Source of the DNA: Bradyrhizobium sp. dw_411
GTDB taxonomy: Bacteria; Pseudomonadota; Alphaproteobacteria; Rhizobiales; Xanthobacteraceae
Direction: 5' to 3'
Assembly: GCF_018449695.1 (NCBI RefSeq)
Contig: NZ_JAAVUY010000022.1
Coordinates: forward strand, 1-64,000
Length of the DNA: 64,000 nucleotides
Shown here: piece by piece, positions 16,628 to 24,561 of the stretch
How the letters are laid out: each line of letters starts with the position of its first letter
Numbering within the stretch: position 1 is the stretch's first letter
Translations under genes and position numbers: made by a program
The notes under the pieces: model-generated
The model's input: the letters and a program-made list of their open reading frames with translations, nothing else
What the model was told of the DNA's origin: nothing
Databases searched by the model: none

Positions 16628-18475
16628 ATGCGCCGTTCGGTTGTGATGCTGTCCGCTGGCCTCGTCCTGCTGTCCGCCGGCGCAGCATTCGCGCAAAATA
16701 CGCCGCATAATCTGATTCTGTTCGTGCCGGACGGACTGCGCGGGAAGATCGTGACCAATGAGACCGCACCTGCAATGGCCGAGGTCCGCGACAAGGGCGT
16801 CAATTTCCGCAATTCACACTCGCTGTTTCCGACCTTCACCACCGCCAATGCGTCGGCGCTAGCCACCGGTCATTATCTCGGCGACACCGGCGATTTCTCC
16901 AACACCATCTATACGGGATATCCGGTGGGACCCGCCGACGGCTCTGTCACGCCGTTCCTTGAGGTCGATCCGGTCATTTTGGATGCCGATGAACATTTCG
17001 GCGGCGACTATCTGAACGAGGAAACCGTACTGAAAATGGCGCGCGCCAAGGGTTACAGCACCGCGGCACTTGGCAAGCTTGGGCCCACCCTGATTTTCGA
17101 CCATACCGATAAGATCGGCGCCGAAGGCCTGCACTCGATCGTGATCGACGATGCCACCGGCACCAAGAATGGCATGCCGTTGTCAGAAGAAATAAAAGCC
17201 GCCCTGACCAAGGCCGGTTTGCCGCTCGCCACACCGCCGCGCGGCGACAACAGCAAGGCCGGCGACGCCAAGACGCCGGGCACCCTGACGCCCAATACAG
17301 CCCAGCAAGCATGGTTCACCGACGTGACCACCAAGGTGGTGCTGCCGATGTTCAAGGCGCGCAACAAGCCGTTCGTGCTGGTGTTCTGGTCGCGCGATCC
17401 CGACGGCAGCCAGCACAATACCGGCGATAGCCTCAACACGATCACGCCTGGAATCAATGGCCCGACTTCGCTGGCCGGCATCAAGAACGCCGACAACAAT
17501 CTGGCACAACTGCGCAAGGCGCTCGACGATCTCGGCCTCACCGCCTCGACCAACATCATCATCTCCTCGGATCACGGCTTCTCGACCATCTCGAAAGAGA
17601 GCAAGACCAGCCCTTCGGCGAAGGCCGCCTATGACGACACCCCGAAGGATTTCCTCCCGATGGGTTTCCTGGCGCTGGATCTGGCGAAGGCGCTCGACCT
17701 GCCGCTGTTCGACCCCAATGACAAGAACGCGCCGGTGCCGGCGAACGCCCACCCCAAGGCCGGCAACGGCCTCTTGGGCAAAGACCCCGCAAAGCCTGAT
17801 CTCGTGGTCGCCACCAACGGCGGATCGGACCTGATCTATCTGCCCAACCGCGACAAGAAATTGGCGGATCGCACCATCAAGGCGCTCCTGGAACAGGATT
17901 ACGTCAGCGGCTTGTTTGTCGATGACAGGTTCGGGCGCTTTCCGGGCACACTGCCGATGTCGCAGATCGGCCTCAAGGGCAAAGCCGTGACGCCGAACCC
18001 GACCATCGTGGTCAATTTCCGCTCCTATGTGTCCGGCTGCGACGAACCGACCAACTGTTCGGTCGAGATCGCCGATACGGTGCTGCGTCAGGGCCAGGGC
18101 ATGCATGGCAGTTTCGGGCGTGGCGACACCCTGAATTTCACGGCGGCCATCGGCCCGGACTTCAAGGCCGGATACGCCGATCCCCTGCCCGTCAACAATG
18201 CCGATGTCGGCATGACCATCGCTGAACTGATGGGCCTGCATCCCGCTAACGCTGGCGGACTGACCGGGCGCGTGATGTCGGAAGCCCTGCCCAACGGCAT
18301 CATCCCAAAATCCGCCGACGCCACCATCGTCTCCAAGCCCGCGGCCAACGGTCTGCGCACCGTCGTGAAGTACCAGCGCGTGCTGTCGCAACGCTATTTC
18401 GACGTCGCGGGTTTTCCGGGCCGGACCGTCGGACTCGATGCCGAGACCGGCAAACAAAAAACGGCGGGGCAATAG
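16628..18475 (+). CDS. Exported alkaline phosphatase / type I phosphodiesterase family protein
   Basis: A signal peptide (MRRSVVMLSAGLVLLSAGAAFA) leads into an alkaline phosphatase-superfamily domain. Its metal-binding start is NLILFVPDGLRG, the likely nucleophile region lies in SLFPTFTTANASALATGHY, and the metal ligands are in FWSRDPDGSQHNTGD and IIISSDHGFS. This pattern fits the type I phosphodiesterase/nucleotide pyrophosphatase group. The substrate is not evident. The last eight codons (KQKTAGQ and stop) overlap a terminator-like sequence that is duplicated on the far side of the higBA genes, so the original C-terminus may have been different. GGGGGAGATTCAT precedes the ATG. Confidence 0.82.
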   Translation: MRRSVVMLSAGLVLLSAGAAFAQNTPHNLILFVPDGLRGKIVTNETAPAMAEVRDKGVNFRNSHSLFPTFTTANASALATGHYLGDTGDFSNTIYTGYPVGPADGSVTPFLEVDPVILDADEHFGGDYLNEETVLKMARAKGYSTAALGKLGPTLIFDHTDKIGAEGLHSIVIDDATGTKNGMPLSEEIKAALTKAGLPLATPPRGDNSKAGDAKTPGTLTPNTAQQAWFTDVTTKVVLPMFKARNKPFVLVFWSRDPDGSQHNTGDSLNTITPGINGPTSLAGIKNADNNLAQLRKALDDLGLTASTNIIISSDHGFSTISKESKTSPSAKAAYDDTPKDFLPMGFLALDLAKALDLPLFDPNDKNAPVPANAHPKAGNGLLGKDPAKPDLVVATNGGSDLIYLPNRDKKLADRTIKALLEQDYVSGLFVDDRFGRFPGTLPMSQIGLKGKAVTPNPTIVVNFRSYVSGCDEPTNCSVEIADTVLRQGQGMHGSFGRGDTLNFTAAIGPDFKAGYADPLPVNNADVGMTIAELMGLHPANAGGLTGRVMSEALPNGIIPKSADATIVSKPAANGLRTVVKYQRVLSQRYFDVAGFPGRTVGLDAETGKQKTAGQ

Positions 18476-18483
18476 CTCCGCCG
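18451..18483 (-). terminator. Terminator of the higBA operon, overlapping the phosphatase 3' end
   Basis: On the minus strand CGGCGG...CCGCCG form a stem (one internal mismatch) followed by TTTTTTG. It lies directly after the higA stop codon. The plus-strand core CAAACAAAAA plus CGGCGGGGCAATA is nearly identical to the terminator at 19212-19243. Confidence 0.75.
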
Positions 18484-18484
18484 C

Positions 18485-18856
18485 TCAGGCCGCAACCCGG
18501 CTAGGCTTCACCAGAAGATCAGCCGGAATCTTCCAGGCTTCGCTGATCTTGTGAATCATCTCGACCGTCAGAGGACGCCGCCGGTTCAGCAGTTCCGACG
18601 CGCGCGACCGCGAGCCGAGCAGTTCGGCGAGTTCGGCTTGCGAGTGTCCGAGTTCTTCGATCGCATAATTCAGCAAGTCGATCGGATCTGAGATGTCGAT
18701 ATTCGGCCAGCGGCGGTCTTCGTATTTTTCGACAAGCGTTGCGAGGATGTCGAGCTTGTCGCCGTCTTCTGTACCTGCGATAGCCCCCCAAAGCGTTTCG
18801 ATTTCCCGAATGGCTGCGGCGTGATCATCGTCGTTTCTAATCGGGTGAATTTCCAT
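18485..18856 (-). CDS. higA: HigA-type antitoxin, XRE-family helix-turn-helix
   Basis: The 123-residue protein has an acidic N-terminal half and a C-terminal helix-turn-helix at about residues 70-105 (HSQAELAELLGSRSRASELL) typical of HigA-type and Xre-family antitoxins. It should bind and neutralise the HigB toxin encoded just upstream and repress their shared promoter. The gap between the genes is ten bases, in the higB-higA order normal for this family. It ends at a terminator inside the tail of the phosphatase gene. Confidence 0.88.
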   Translation of the reverse strand: MEIHPIRNDDDHAAAIREIETLWGAIAGTEDGDKLDILATLVEKYEDRRWPNIDISDPIDLLNYAIEELGHSQAELAELLGSRSRASELLNRRRPLTVEMIHKISEAWKIPADLLVKPSRVAA

Positions 18857-18866
18857 GGTGCGTTCC

Positions 18867-19169
18867 CTAAAATAACGCGACGGTCAAAGCGTCGATCCTG
18901 TCGTATTCGGCGTGCGTTCCGATGAATTTGACAAAGGCGATTTCCCTGCCGAAATCGAACGCAACGATCATCCGAAAATTACCGCCCGCGACTTCAAACC
19001 TCGCGCGCTCCCCATTCAGAATTTTCGCATTCGGAGCAGAGAGGCGCACGTCCTCCATTGAATTCCATTTGGCGTTTTTGACCAATGTTCGCCACCGCTG
19101 GAGCGGGACCTTCGTCTCCGGATGCCTTTCGGCATACGAAGAGAGCACACTCCATGCGATAATTCTCAT
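18867..19169 (-). CDS. higB: HigB-type toxin (mRNA interferase)
   Basis: The 100-residue product (MRIIAWSVLSSYAERHPETK...) fits the HigB/RelE-like family that cleaves mRNA on the ribosome. Signature stretches are SYAERHPETKVPLQRW at the start, FEVAGGNFRMIVAFDFGREI in the middle and KFIGTHAEYDRID near the end, with the conserved His and Tyr. The frame is open another 28 codons upstream, but the family begins at this Met, which lies just after a promoter-like -10 box. There is no ribosome binding site in front of it, so the message may be leaderless. Confidence 0.88.
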   Translation of the reverse strand: MRIIAWSVLSSYAERHPETKVPLQRWRTLVKNAKWNSMEDVRLSAPNAKILNGERARFEVAGGNFRMIVAFDFGREIAFVKFIGTHAEYDRIDALTVALF

Positions 19170-19176
19170 GCTTGAT

Positions 19177-19205
19177 ATTATGTTCCCAAAACGGGAACAT
19201 TGCAA
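19177..19205 (-). promoter_or_regulatory. Promoter and palindromic operator of higBA
   Basis: On the minus strand TTGCAA (19205-19200) and CATAAT (19182-19177) are separated by exactly 17 bases. The perfect inverted repeat ATGTTCCC/GGGAACAT (19180-19200, 5-base centre) lies across the spacer and overlaps both boxes. This is the layout expected for an operator bound by the HigA repressor. The -10 box ends seven bases before the higB ATG. Confidence 0.7.
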
Positions 19206-19211
19206 GCGAAC

Positions 19212-19243
19212 AAACAAAAACGGCGGGGCAATAACCCCGCCGT
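19212..19243 (-). terminator. Intrinsic terminator after the gene at 19271
   Basis: ACGGCGGGG and CCCCGCCGT form a perfect 9-bp stem with a CAATAA loop. On the minus strand it is followed by TTTTTGTTTG. It separates the conserved hypothetical gene from the higBA promoter. Confidence 0.85.
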
Positions 19244-19270
19244 CCTGATACACGCCCGCTCGGGCTGAAT

Positions 19271-19852
19271 TTACATTCCGATGTCGAATACGTTCGGCAG
19301 CGTGGTCAGCGGCAGCGCGGCGACGCCGACGATGGTAGCGACCAGCGACATAAGGGTACGGTTGCTGCGGCGCTTGCCGCGCATCTGGCTCGCGATCCAG
19401 TTCAACACTTCGGTATCGACCCCGGCCGACTTCGCAGGCGCCCAGCTTTCGATCGCGGTTTCCGGCGACAGCGCAACGGTGCGGGACGGCACCGGCAGGC
19501 CGGACACGGACGCGGCGTGATGCACCACGGCCTTGGCCAGGAGGTCATCGAACCGTCCATTATCGCTGCGCTCGGCGGCAGCATCGTTGATCTCAAACAG
19601 CGCCTCGGCTTCCGCCCGGCTGACCGGCTGATGCTCGACGGCGGTCGCGGTCAGGATACGCGCGCACCAGGCGGCGTCATCGGCATCCAGTTCGCGGGAG
19701 AAATGAACGCGGCCCTTGGTGGTGGGGCCCTCGCCGGTGATCACGCCGTCGCGGACGACGGTCAGCGCAAGCGCTGCGGTATCACGGCAGGAGATTTTCG
19801 AAGGTTCCAACGCGGCAATCGGTTCGGCAACGGTAGCAAGCGGGGCGGACAT
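19271..19852 (-). CDS. Conserved hypothetical protein with a C-terminal membrane anchor
   Basis: The 193-residue protein is mostly soluble and acidic up to about residue 150, with no Sec signal peptide, followed by a basic patch (MRGKRRSNRTL) and one hydrophobic segment (SLVATIVGVAALPLTTL) near the C-terminus. This suggests a tail-anchored or single-pass protein with its body in the cytoplasm. I do not recognise a domain; similar proteins seem widespread in Bradyrhizobium-type genomes. It is divergent from the peroxiredoxin gene across a 394-base gap. Confidence 0.65.
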   Translation of the reverse strand: MSAPLATVAEPIAALEPSKISCRDTAALALTVVRDGVITGEGPTTKGRVHFSRELDADDAAWCARILTATAVEHQPVSRAEAEALFEINDAAAERSDNGRFDDLLAKAVVHHAASVSGLPVPSRTVALSPETAIESWAPAKSAGVDTEVLNWIASQMRGKRRSNRTLMSLVATIVGVAALPLTTLPNVFDIGM

Positions 19853-20246
19853 TAGTCGGTACTCTTTTCAGTTTTTTGTTCTGGGCCAGCATTTGCCTGC
19901 AGGCGTAAACGAGTGGTTAACGATTCGAAACTTGGATCGCGAGATTTTTAGATGGTGGCTGATTTGTCGCTGTGACCTACGTCACGGTTCAAGGTGGCGT
20001 CAACCCGGACCGGAGGCTATGGGCGGGACAAGTGGCAACATCGGGGCACTTCCGTTCACGAAATAGCGCGGCTTTTTTGCCGCACCCTCCCCAATCAATG
20101 CCAAGAACATGCCAAGAATTGATGGCATCGGGGAAAGATCATCCTTATGGAGGTTTCTTTTGAGCCCCCTGTTCACTTAAACGGGTTCTCCCCCTATAGT
20201 TCGGACGACGAATTTACCTGTAACTAGAATGACATGAGGACGACAC
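19853..20246. other. Intergenic region between divergent genes (hypothetical and peroxiredoxin)
   Basis: No gene is visible in these 394 bases. A GCGGC-TTTTTT-GCCGC hairpin lies at about 20064-20080. The peroxiredoxin promoter candidate is near 20172-20200. The unusual length between two divergent genes leaves room for regulatory sites, but none is recognised. Confidence 0.45.
20172..20200 (+). promoter_or_regulatory. Candidate sigma-70-type promoter for the peroxiredoxin gene
   Basis: TTCACT (20172-20177) and TATAGT (20195-20200) are spaced by 17 bases, about 45 bases upstream of the start codon. The match to the consensus is moderate. Confidence 0.4.
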
Positions 20247-20906
20247 ATGGCTCTCCAGATTGGCGCAGTGGCCCCGGACTTCGAGGCCGAAACTACCGAA
20301 GGCAAAATCAAGTTCCACGACTGGATCGGCAATAGCTGGGCGCTCCTGTTCTCGCATCCGAAGGACTTCACCCCGGTCTGCACCACCGAGCTCGGCGCGC
20401 TGGCCAGGCTGAAACCGGAGTTCGACAAGCGCGGGGTCAAACTGATGGGGCTGAGCGTCGATCCCGTCGACAAGCACGCCAAATGGTCCGAGGACATCCG
20501 GGAGACCCAGGGCACGGCTCCGAATTATCCGATGATCGGCGACACCGATTTCAACGTGTCGAAGCTGTACGACATGCTGCCGGCCGCAACCTCCGGCGAC
20601 GCCGGCGCCCGCACCGCCGCCGACAACCAGACCGTCCGCAACGTCTTCATCATCGGGCCGGACAAGAAGATCAAGCTGGTGCTGGTCTATCCGATGACGA
20701 CGGGCCGCAATTTCCAGGAAATCCTGCGCGTGATCGATTCCCTGCAGATGACCGCCAAGCACCGCGTCGCCACCCCCGCCGACTGGAAGCAGGGCGACGA
20801 CGTGATCATCGCGGGCTCCGTCAGCGACGATGAAGCCAAGACCATCTATCCCGCCGGCTGGAAAGCGCCGAAGCCGTATCTGCGGATCGTGCCGCAGCCG
20901 AAGTAA
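20247..20906 (+). CDS. 1-Cys peroxiredoxin (Prx6 family)
   Basis: A 219-residue thiol peroxidase that reduces hydrogen peroxide and organic hydroperoxides. SHPKDFTPVCTTELGAL holds the peroxidatic Cys45, and no other cysteine exists in the protein, which defines the 1-Cys group. The C-terminal extension with VYPMTTGRNFQEILRVID is typical of Prx6 and serves in dimerisation. ATGAGGACGACAC gives an AGGA ribosome binding site before the ATG. It stands alone. Confidence 0.93.
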   Translation: MALQIGAVAPDFEAETTEGKIKFHDWIGNSWALLFSHPKDFTPVCTTELGALARLKPEFDKRGVKLMGLSVDPVDKHAKWSEDIRETQGTAPNYPMIGDTDFNVSKLYDMLPAATSGDAGARTAADNQTVRNVFIIGPDKKIKLVLVYPMTTGRNFQEILRVIDSLQMTAKHRVATPADWKQGDDVIIAGSVSDDEAKTIYPAGWKAPKPYLRIVPQPK

Positions 20907-20918
20907 ACTACCGAGACT

Positions 20919-21021
20919 GTCATTCCGGGGCGATGCGCAGCATCGAACCCGGAATCTCGAGATTCCCCGATGCGCAATTGCGCATCTGGGGTCTGGTGCT
21001 AGCGCACCATCCCGTAATGAC
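20919..21021. repeat. GTCATTCCGGG palindromic element, copy 2
   Basis: It opens GTCATTCCGGGGCGATGC and closes CCCGTAATGAC (one base changed from the other copies). The inner module TGCGCAATTGCGCA is palindromic. It lies between the convergent peroxiredoxin and DUF2177 genes. Confidence 0.85.
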
Positions 21022-21025
21022 TCCC

Positions 21026-21427
21026 TCAAATCTTGCGCACGATCGCATTGGCGACCAACAGCCCGATCGTAGACGACACCGCCGTCACGAACGTGCCCCA
21101 GCTCACATCGACCATGACCACCGGCCAGGTCCAGTGTTTCAGCAGCGACAGCGATGTGAGCTCAAACGTCGCGTAGCAGAAAAATCCGAACAGTCCGCCG
21201 TAGAGCAATGTCGACTGCCAGGTCGCGCCGGCCTGCCCGTTGACGAAAATCAGGATGCCACCGACGTAAAGCAGATAGAACAGGATCGCCGGCGCGAGCC
21301 TGATCTCGCCCAGCATGTCGCCTACCTGTGAGGTGAAGAAGCCCTTGGCGACCAGGCCCAGAAACAGGAAATCGATCGGGATCAGCACGATCAGGGTCGC
21401 CAGATAGAGAACGACATAGCGGTTCAC
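21026..21427 (-). CDS. DUF2177-family membrane protein
   Basis: The 133-residue product (NRYVVLYLATLIVLIPIDFL...) has four membrane segments, near residues 4-25, 45-62, 70-90 and 105-128. It fits DUF2177, whose conserved Asp lies in the first helix (PIDFLFLG). Its function is unknown. The family is often found beside photolyase and related lipid or light-stress genes, as here, where phr is divergent. The start is a GTG with GGAGG five bases upstream; the longer open frame reaching 21493 lacks this signal. Confidence 0.78.
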   Translation of the reverse strand: MNRYVVLYLATLIVLIPIDFLFLGLVAKGFFTSQVGDMLGEIRLAPAILFYLLYVGGILIFVNGQAGATWQSTLLYGGLFGFFCYATFELTSLSLLKHWTWPVVMVDVSWGTFVTAVSSTIGLLVANAIVRKI

Positions 21428-21541
21428 AAAAGCCTCCAGCGCTGTTGGCGCATGCCCTCGATGTAGTACGTATGAGGGCGGGCAGAGTTGCAATATCCCG
21501 TCCGCATGGACCTAAAGCGCCCCTTGCGAGTTGAGCGCCTG

Positions 21542-23017
21542 ATGCCCAGTCCATCCGCCCCGCCCTGCCAATCCTCCCTGCCTTGTATCGTCTGGTTTCG
21601 CGACGACCTGCGGCTCTCCGATCATCCCGCTCTGCACGCCGCGTCGAAGACGGGCCGGCCGGTCATCTGTCTTTACGTCCTCGATGAGCCATCTCGCGTA
21701 CCAAATATGCGCCCGCTTGGTGGCGCGGTTTGCTGGTGGCTGGCGCAATCGCTGCGCGCCCTGCAGGAACGCCTCGCCACCGCCGGCGCGTCGCTGCTGT
21801 TGCGCCGGGGGCCTGCGGCCAAGATTATCGCCGAACTGGCGCGCACCACCGGCGCGGATGCCGTGTTCTGGAACGAGATCGCGCAGGCGCCGGAACTAAA
21901 AATCGCCGGTCAGGTTGAAGCAGCGCTCAAGGAGATCGGCGTCGCGGCGCAAAGTTTCCCGGGCGATCTCCTGGCTGCCCCCGCCAGCATCCGTAACAAG
22001 GAGAACCGCGGGCTTCGCGTGTTCACCCCGTTCTGGCGGCGGGTGCAGGCCCTGGGCGATCCACCGAAGCCGCTGCCGGCGCCCAAGCGCCTGTCCCCGG
22101 GGCCGGATGTTGCGGGCGATGCGCTCGAAAGCTGGCGCCTCGAACCCACGAAGCCGGACTGGGCCGGTGGGCTGCGCGAGAACTGGACACCGGGCGAACT
22201 GAACGCCCAGCGGCGGCTCAAGGAGTTTCTTGCAGGCGACGTGGCGGGCTATGCGAGCCGGCGCGACCGGCTCGACGATACCGGCACGTCAAGGCTTTCG
22301 TCACATCTGCGCTTTGGCGAAATCAGCCCGCGTCAGGTCTGGTATTCAGCGCATTTTGCAGCCGCCGAGCGCCCTGCACACTCCGCCGACATCGACAAAT
22401 TCCTGAGCGAGTTGGGCTGGCGCGACTTCTGCCGCCATCTGCTGTTTGACGTGCCGGACCTCGCGACGCGTAACCTGCAGCCGTCGTTCGATGCGTTTCC
22501 CTGGCGGCACGACGACCAAGCGCTGCAGGCATGGCAACGCGGCCAGACCGGCTATCCCGTCGTCGACGCCGGGATGCGCGAATTGTGGCACACCGGCGTG
22601 ATGCACAACCGGGTGCGGATGGTGGCGGCCTCGTTCCTGGTCAAACATCTCCTGATCGACTGGCGTGCGGGCGAACAGTGGTTTTGGGACACGCTGGTCG
22701 ACGCCGATGCCGGGAGCAATCCGGCCAACTGGCAATGGGTCGCGGGCTGCGGCGCCGATGCCGCACCTTATTTCCGCGTGTTCAACCCGATCCTGCAGGG
22801 TGAGAAATTCGATCCCGACGGCGCCTATGTCAGGCGCTGGGTGCCGGAACTGGCAGCCTTGCCGGCCAACCTGATCCACCAGCCCTGGACCGCCGCCCCG
22901 CTCGAGTTGAAAGGCGCCGGCATCGATCTCGGCAAAACCTATCCGGAGCCGATCGTCGATCACAAGATCGGTCGCGAGCGCGCGCTCAAGGCCTACGCAA
23001 AGGTCCGCGCGGCGTGA
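21542..23017 (+). CDS. phr: Deoxyribodipyrimidine photolyase (class I CPD/cryptochrome family)
   Basis: It repairs UV-induced pyrimidine dimers using light and FAD. The N-terminal alpha/beta domain begins PCIVWFRDDLRLSDHPALHA and binds the antenna chromophore. The FAD domain has GTSRLSSHLRFGEISPRQVW, ELGWRDFCRHLLFD, PVVDAGMRELWHTGVMHNR and RMVAASFLVKHLLIDWR. The tail DADAGSNPANWQWVAGCG includes tryptophans of the electron-transfer triad. Starts at 21488, 21506 and 21542 are possible; 21542 gives the length closest to known enzymes, but none has a strong ribosome binding site. It is divergent from DUF2177. Confidence 0.92.
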   Translation: MPSPSAPPCQSSLPCIVWFRDDLRLSDHPALHAASKTGRPVICLYVLDEPSRVPNMRPLGGAVCWWLAQSLRALQERLATAGASLLLRRGPAAKIIAELARTTGADAVFWNEIAQAPELKIAGQVEAALKEIGVAAQSFPGDLLAAPASIRNKENRGLRVFTPFWRRVQALGDPPKPLPAPKRLSPGPDVAGDALESWRLEPTKPDWAGGLRENWTPGELNAQRRLKEFLAGDVAGYASRRDRLDDTGTSRLSSHLRFGEISPRQVWYSAHFAAAERPAHSADIDKFLSELGWRDFCRHLLFDVPDLATRNLQPSFDAFPWRHDDQALQAWQRGQTGYPVVDAGMRELWHTGVMHNRVRMVAASFLVKHLLIDWRAGEQWFWDTLVDADAGSNPANWQWVAGCGADAAPYFRVFNPILQGEKFDPDGAYVRRWVPELAALPANLIHQPWTAAPLELKGAGIDLGKTYPEPIVDHKIGRERALKAYAKVRAA

Positions 23018-23090
23018 CGAAAGAGGCATCTCTTTAACACGCGCACGAATCCAGCTATCGTTATCGCTTCGATAAACCCTGGGGGATGAT

Positions 23091-23393
23091 ATGGACGACG
23101 AGAAAACCGTTTCTGAGCCGATAACAGATACGACACCCGCCGCCGAGCCAGCGCCGGTCGCGGCCGCCAAACCGGCCGTCAAAAAGAAGAAGGCCAAGAA
23201 GGCTGCGAAGAAAGTAGCGTCGAAGAAGGCAGCGAAGAAAGCCAAGAAAGCTACAAAGAAGGCTTCCAAGAAGTCCTCTGCAAAGAAATCTTCAGCAAAG
23301 AAATCGGCCAAGAAGGCCGTCAAGAAATCAGCCAAGAAGGCTTCAAAGAAAACTTCGAAGAAGAAAAAGAAGGCCAAGAAGTCGAAGCGCTGA
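23091..23393 (+). CDS. Histone H1-like Lys/Ala-rich protein
   Basis: The 100-residue protein has an acidic, Pro/Ala-rich N-terminus (residues 1-30) followed by a tail of about 70 residues made almost only of Lys, Ala and Ser in repeating KKAAK/KKASKK units. Such tails resemble histone H1 and the bacterial H1-like nucleoid proteins, and imply non-specific DNA binding. The acidic head could limit binding or mediate contacts. GGGGG lies about eight bases before the ATG. A strong terminator follows, so it is a single-gene transcript. Confidence 0.8.
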   Translation: MDDEKTVSEPITDTTPAAEPAPVAAAKPAVKKKKAKKAAKKVASKKAAKKAKKATKKASKKSSAKKSSAKKSAKKAVKKSAKKASKKTSKKKKKAKKSKR

Positions 23394-23416
23394 GGCGATC
23401 GATTTGGCATTTTGCG

Positions 23417-23453
23417 AAGGCCTCCGGATCGACACCGGAGGCTTTTGTTTTTG
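23417..23453 (+). terminator. Intrinsic terminator after the H1-like gene
   Basis: GCCTCCGG and CCGGAGGC form an 8-bp stem with a 7-base loop, followed by TTTTGTTTTT. Confidence 0.88.
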
Positions 23454-23480
23454 AGACTGGTTATTTTAAAACAGCCCTGC

Positions 23481-24353
23481 TCACGCGCGCCGGTTAACCA
23501 GAAACACCGCAGCCGCACAGGCCGTCATGCCGACGATCGCGATGACGTCGAGCCGCTCGCCGAACAGCACGTAAGCCATCGCGGCCGTCACCGCCGGCAC
23601 CAGATAGAACAGGCTTGCGACCGAGGTGGCAGCCGAGCGGCGGATCAGCCAGTACAGCAGGCCGATCGACCCGATCGAGAGCACCACCGCGAGCCAGATC
23701 ACCGCCAGCACGAATTCGCTGGTCCAGTGCACCACGCGGGTTTCGAAGATCGCGGACGCCACACCAAAAAAGATCAACACCGCGATGTACTGGACGAGAT
23801 TGCCGGTGCGCCAGTCAATCCCGCCGCAAAAGCGCCGCTGGTAGAGTGTGCCGAGCGTGATGCTGATCAGCGATACGCCCGAGGCCAGCCAGCCCCAGCC
23901 GGCGTCTCCGCTCATCGGCCGGCCGTGCAGGATCAACACCACGCCGGCGAGCCCGAGCAGCAAGCCGGTCCACTGCAGCGGCGTGACGCGCTCGCCAAGC
24001 CAGCGGTTTGCCAACGTCGATGTCAGGATCGGCTGCAGGCCCGGGATCAGCGCCGAGAGCCCGGCAGGAATCGAATGCGCGATCGCGACCGCCGTTCCAC
24101 CGAGATAAAATCCGTGCACCAGAAGCCCCGCGACGACGCTGTGCCCAATGCCCGACCGGTCCGGCCATGGCGGCCGTGCGATCGCGACCACGACCACCAG
24201 CAGCGCCACCACAATGGCCATGCGAATGGCGAGATAGGTCAGCGGCTCCGAATTGTGCAGCACATATTTGGTGGCAACAAAGCCGGTGCTCCAGAGCACG
24301 ACAAAAATCGCCGGCGCCGCGCGCGCGGCCAATTTCTCAAAGTCTGTGCTCAT
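23481..24353 (-). CDS. EamA/DMT-family transporter
   Basis: The 290-residue integral membrane protein has about ten hydrophobic segments arranged as two EamA repeats. Each repeat has the hallmark pattern: FVVLWSTGFVATKYVL and ALIPGLQPILTSTL in the first, VASLFYLVPAVTAAMAYVLF in the second. Drug/metabolite transporters export amino acids, nucleosides or other small molecules; the substrate is not predictable. The start at 24353 is taken because transmembrane helix 1 follows directly. The longer frame to 24407 has no better signal. Confidence 0.88.
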   Translation of the reverse strand: MSTDFEKLAARAAPAIFVVLWSTGFVATKYVLHNSEPLTYLAIRMAIVVALLVVVVAIARPPWPDRSGIGHSVVAGLLVHGFYLGGTAVAIAHSIPAGLSALIPGLQPILTSTLANRWLGERVTPLQWTGLLLGLAGVVLILHGRPMSGDAGWGWLASGVSLISITLGTLYQRRFCGGIDWRTGNLVQYIAVLIFFGVASAIFETRVVHWTSEFVLAVIWLAVVLSIGSIGLLYWLIRRSAATSVASLFYLVPAVTAAMAYVLFGERLDVIAIVGMTACAAAVFLVNRRA

Positions 24354-24561
24354 TTGCGGCTTTGCTTGCCTGACAATATGCTGCGCGGCAATCGCAAATC
24401 CGGTCACGCCGGGCGAGGCGAGCGACGTCAGCGCCGACCAGACATGCTTTGTCGCGAGACTGCGTCAAAGCAGCAGTGATAGCCCCATCGATCGGAAACC
24501 GGCAGCTATCGACGGACACCCCACCGCACCGGCGCGGTGCAGCACATCTCGATCGCTTCGC

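Noticed and set aside
17183..18472. A 429-codon minus-strand frame opposite the phosphatase gene
   Set aside because: Antisense shadow; it would also run through the higBA terminator.
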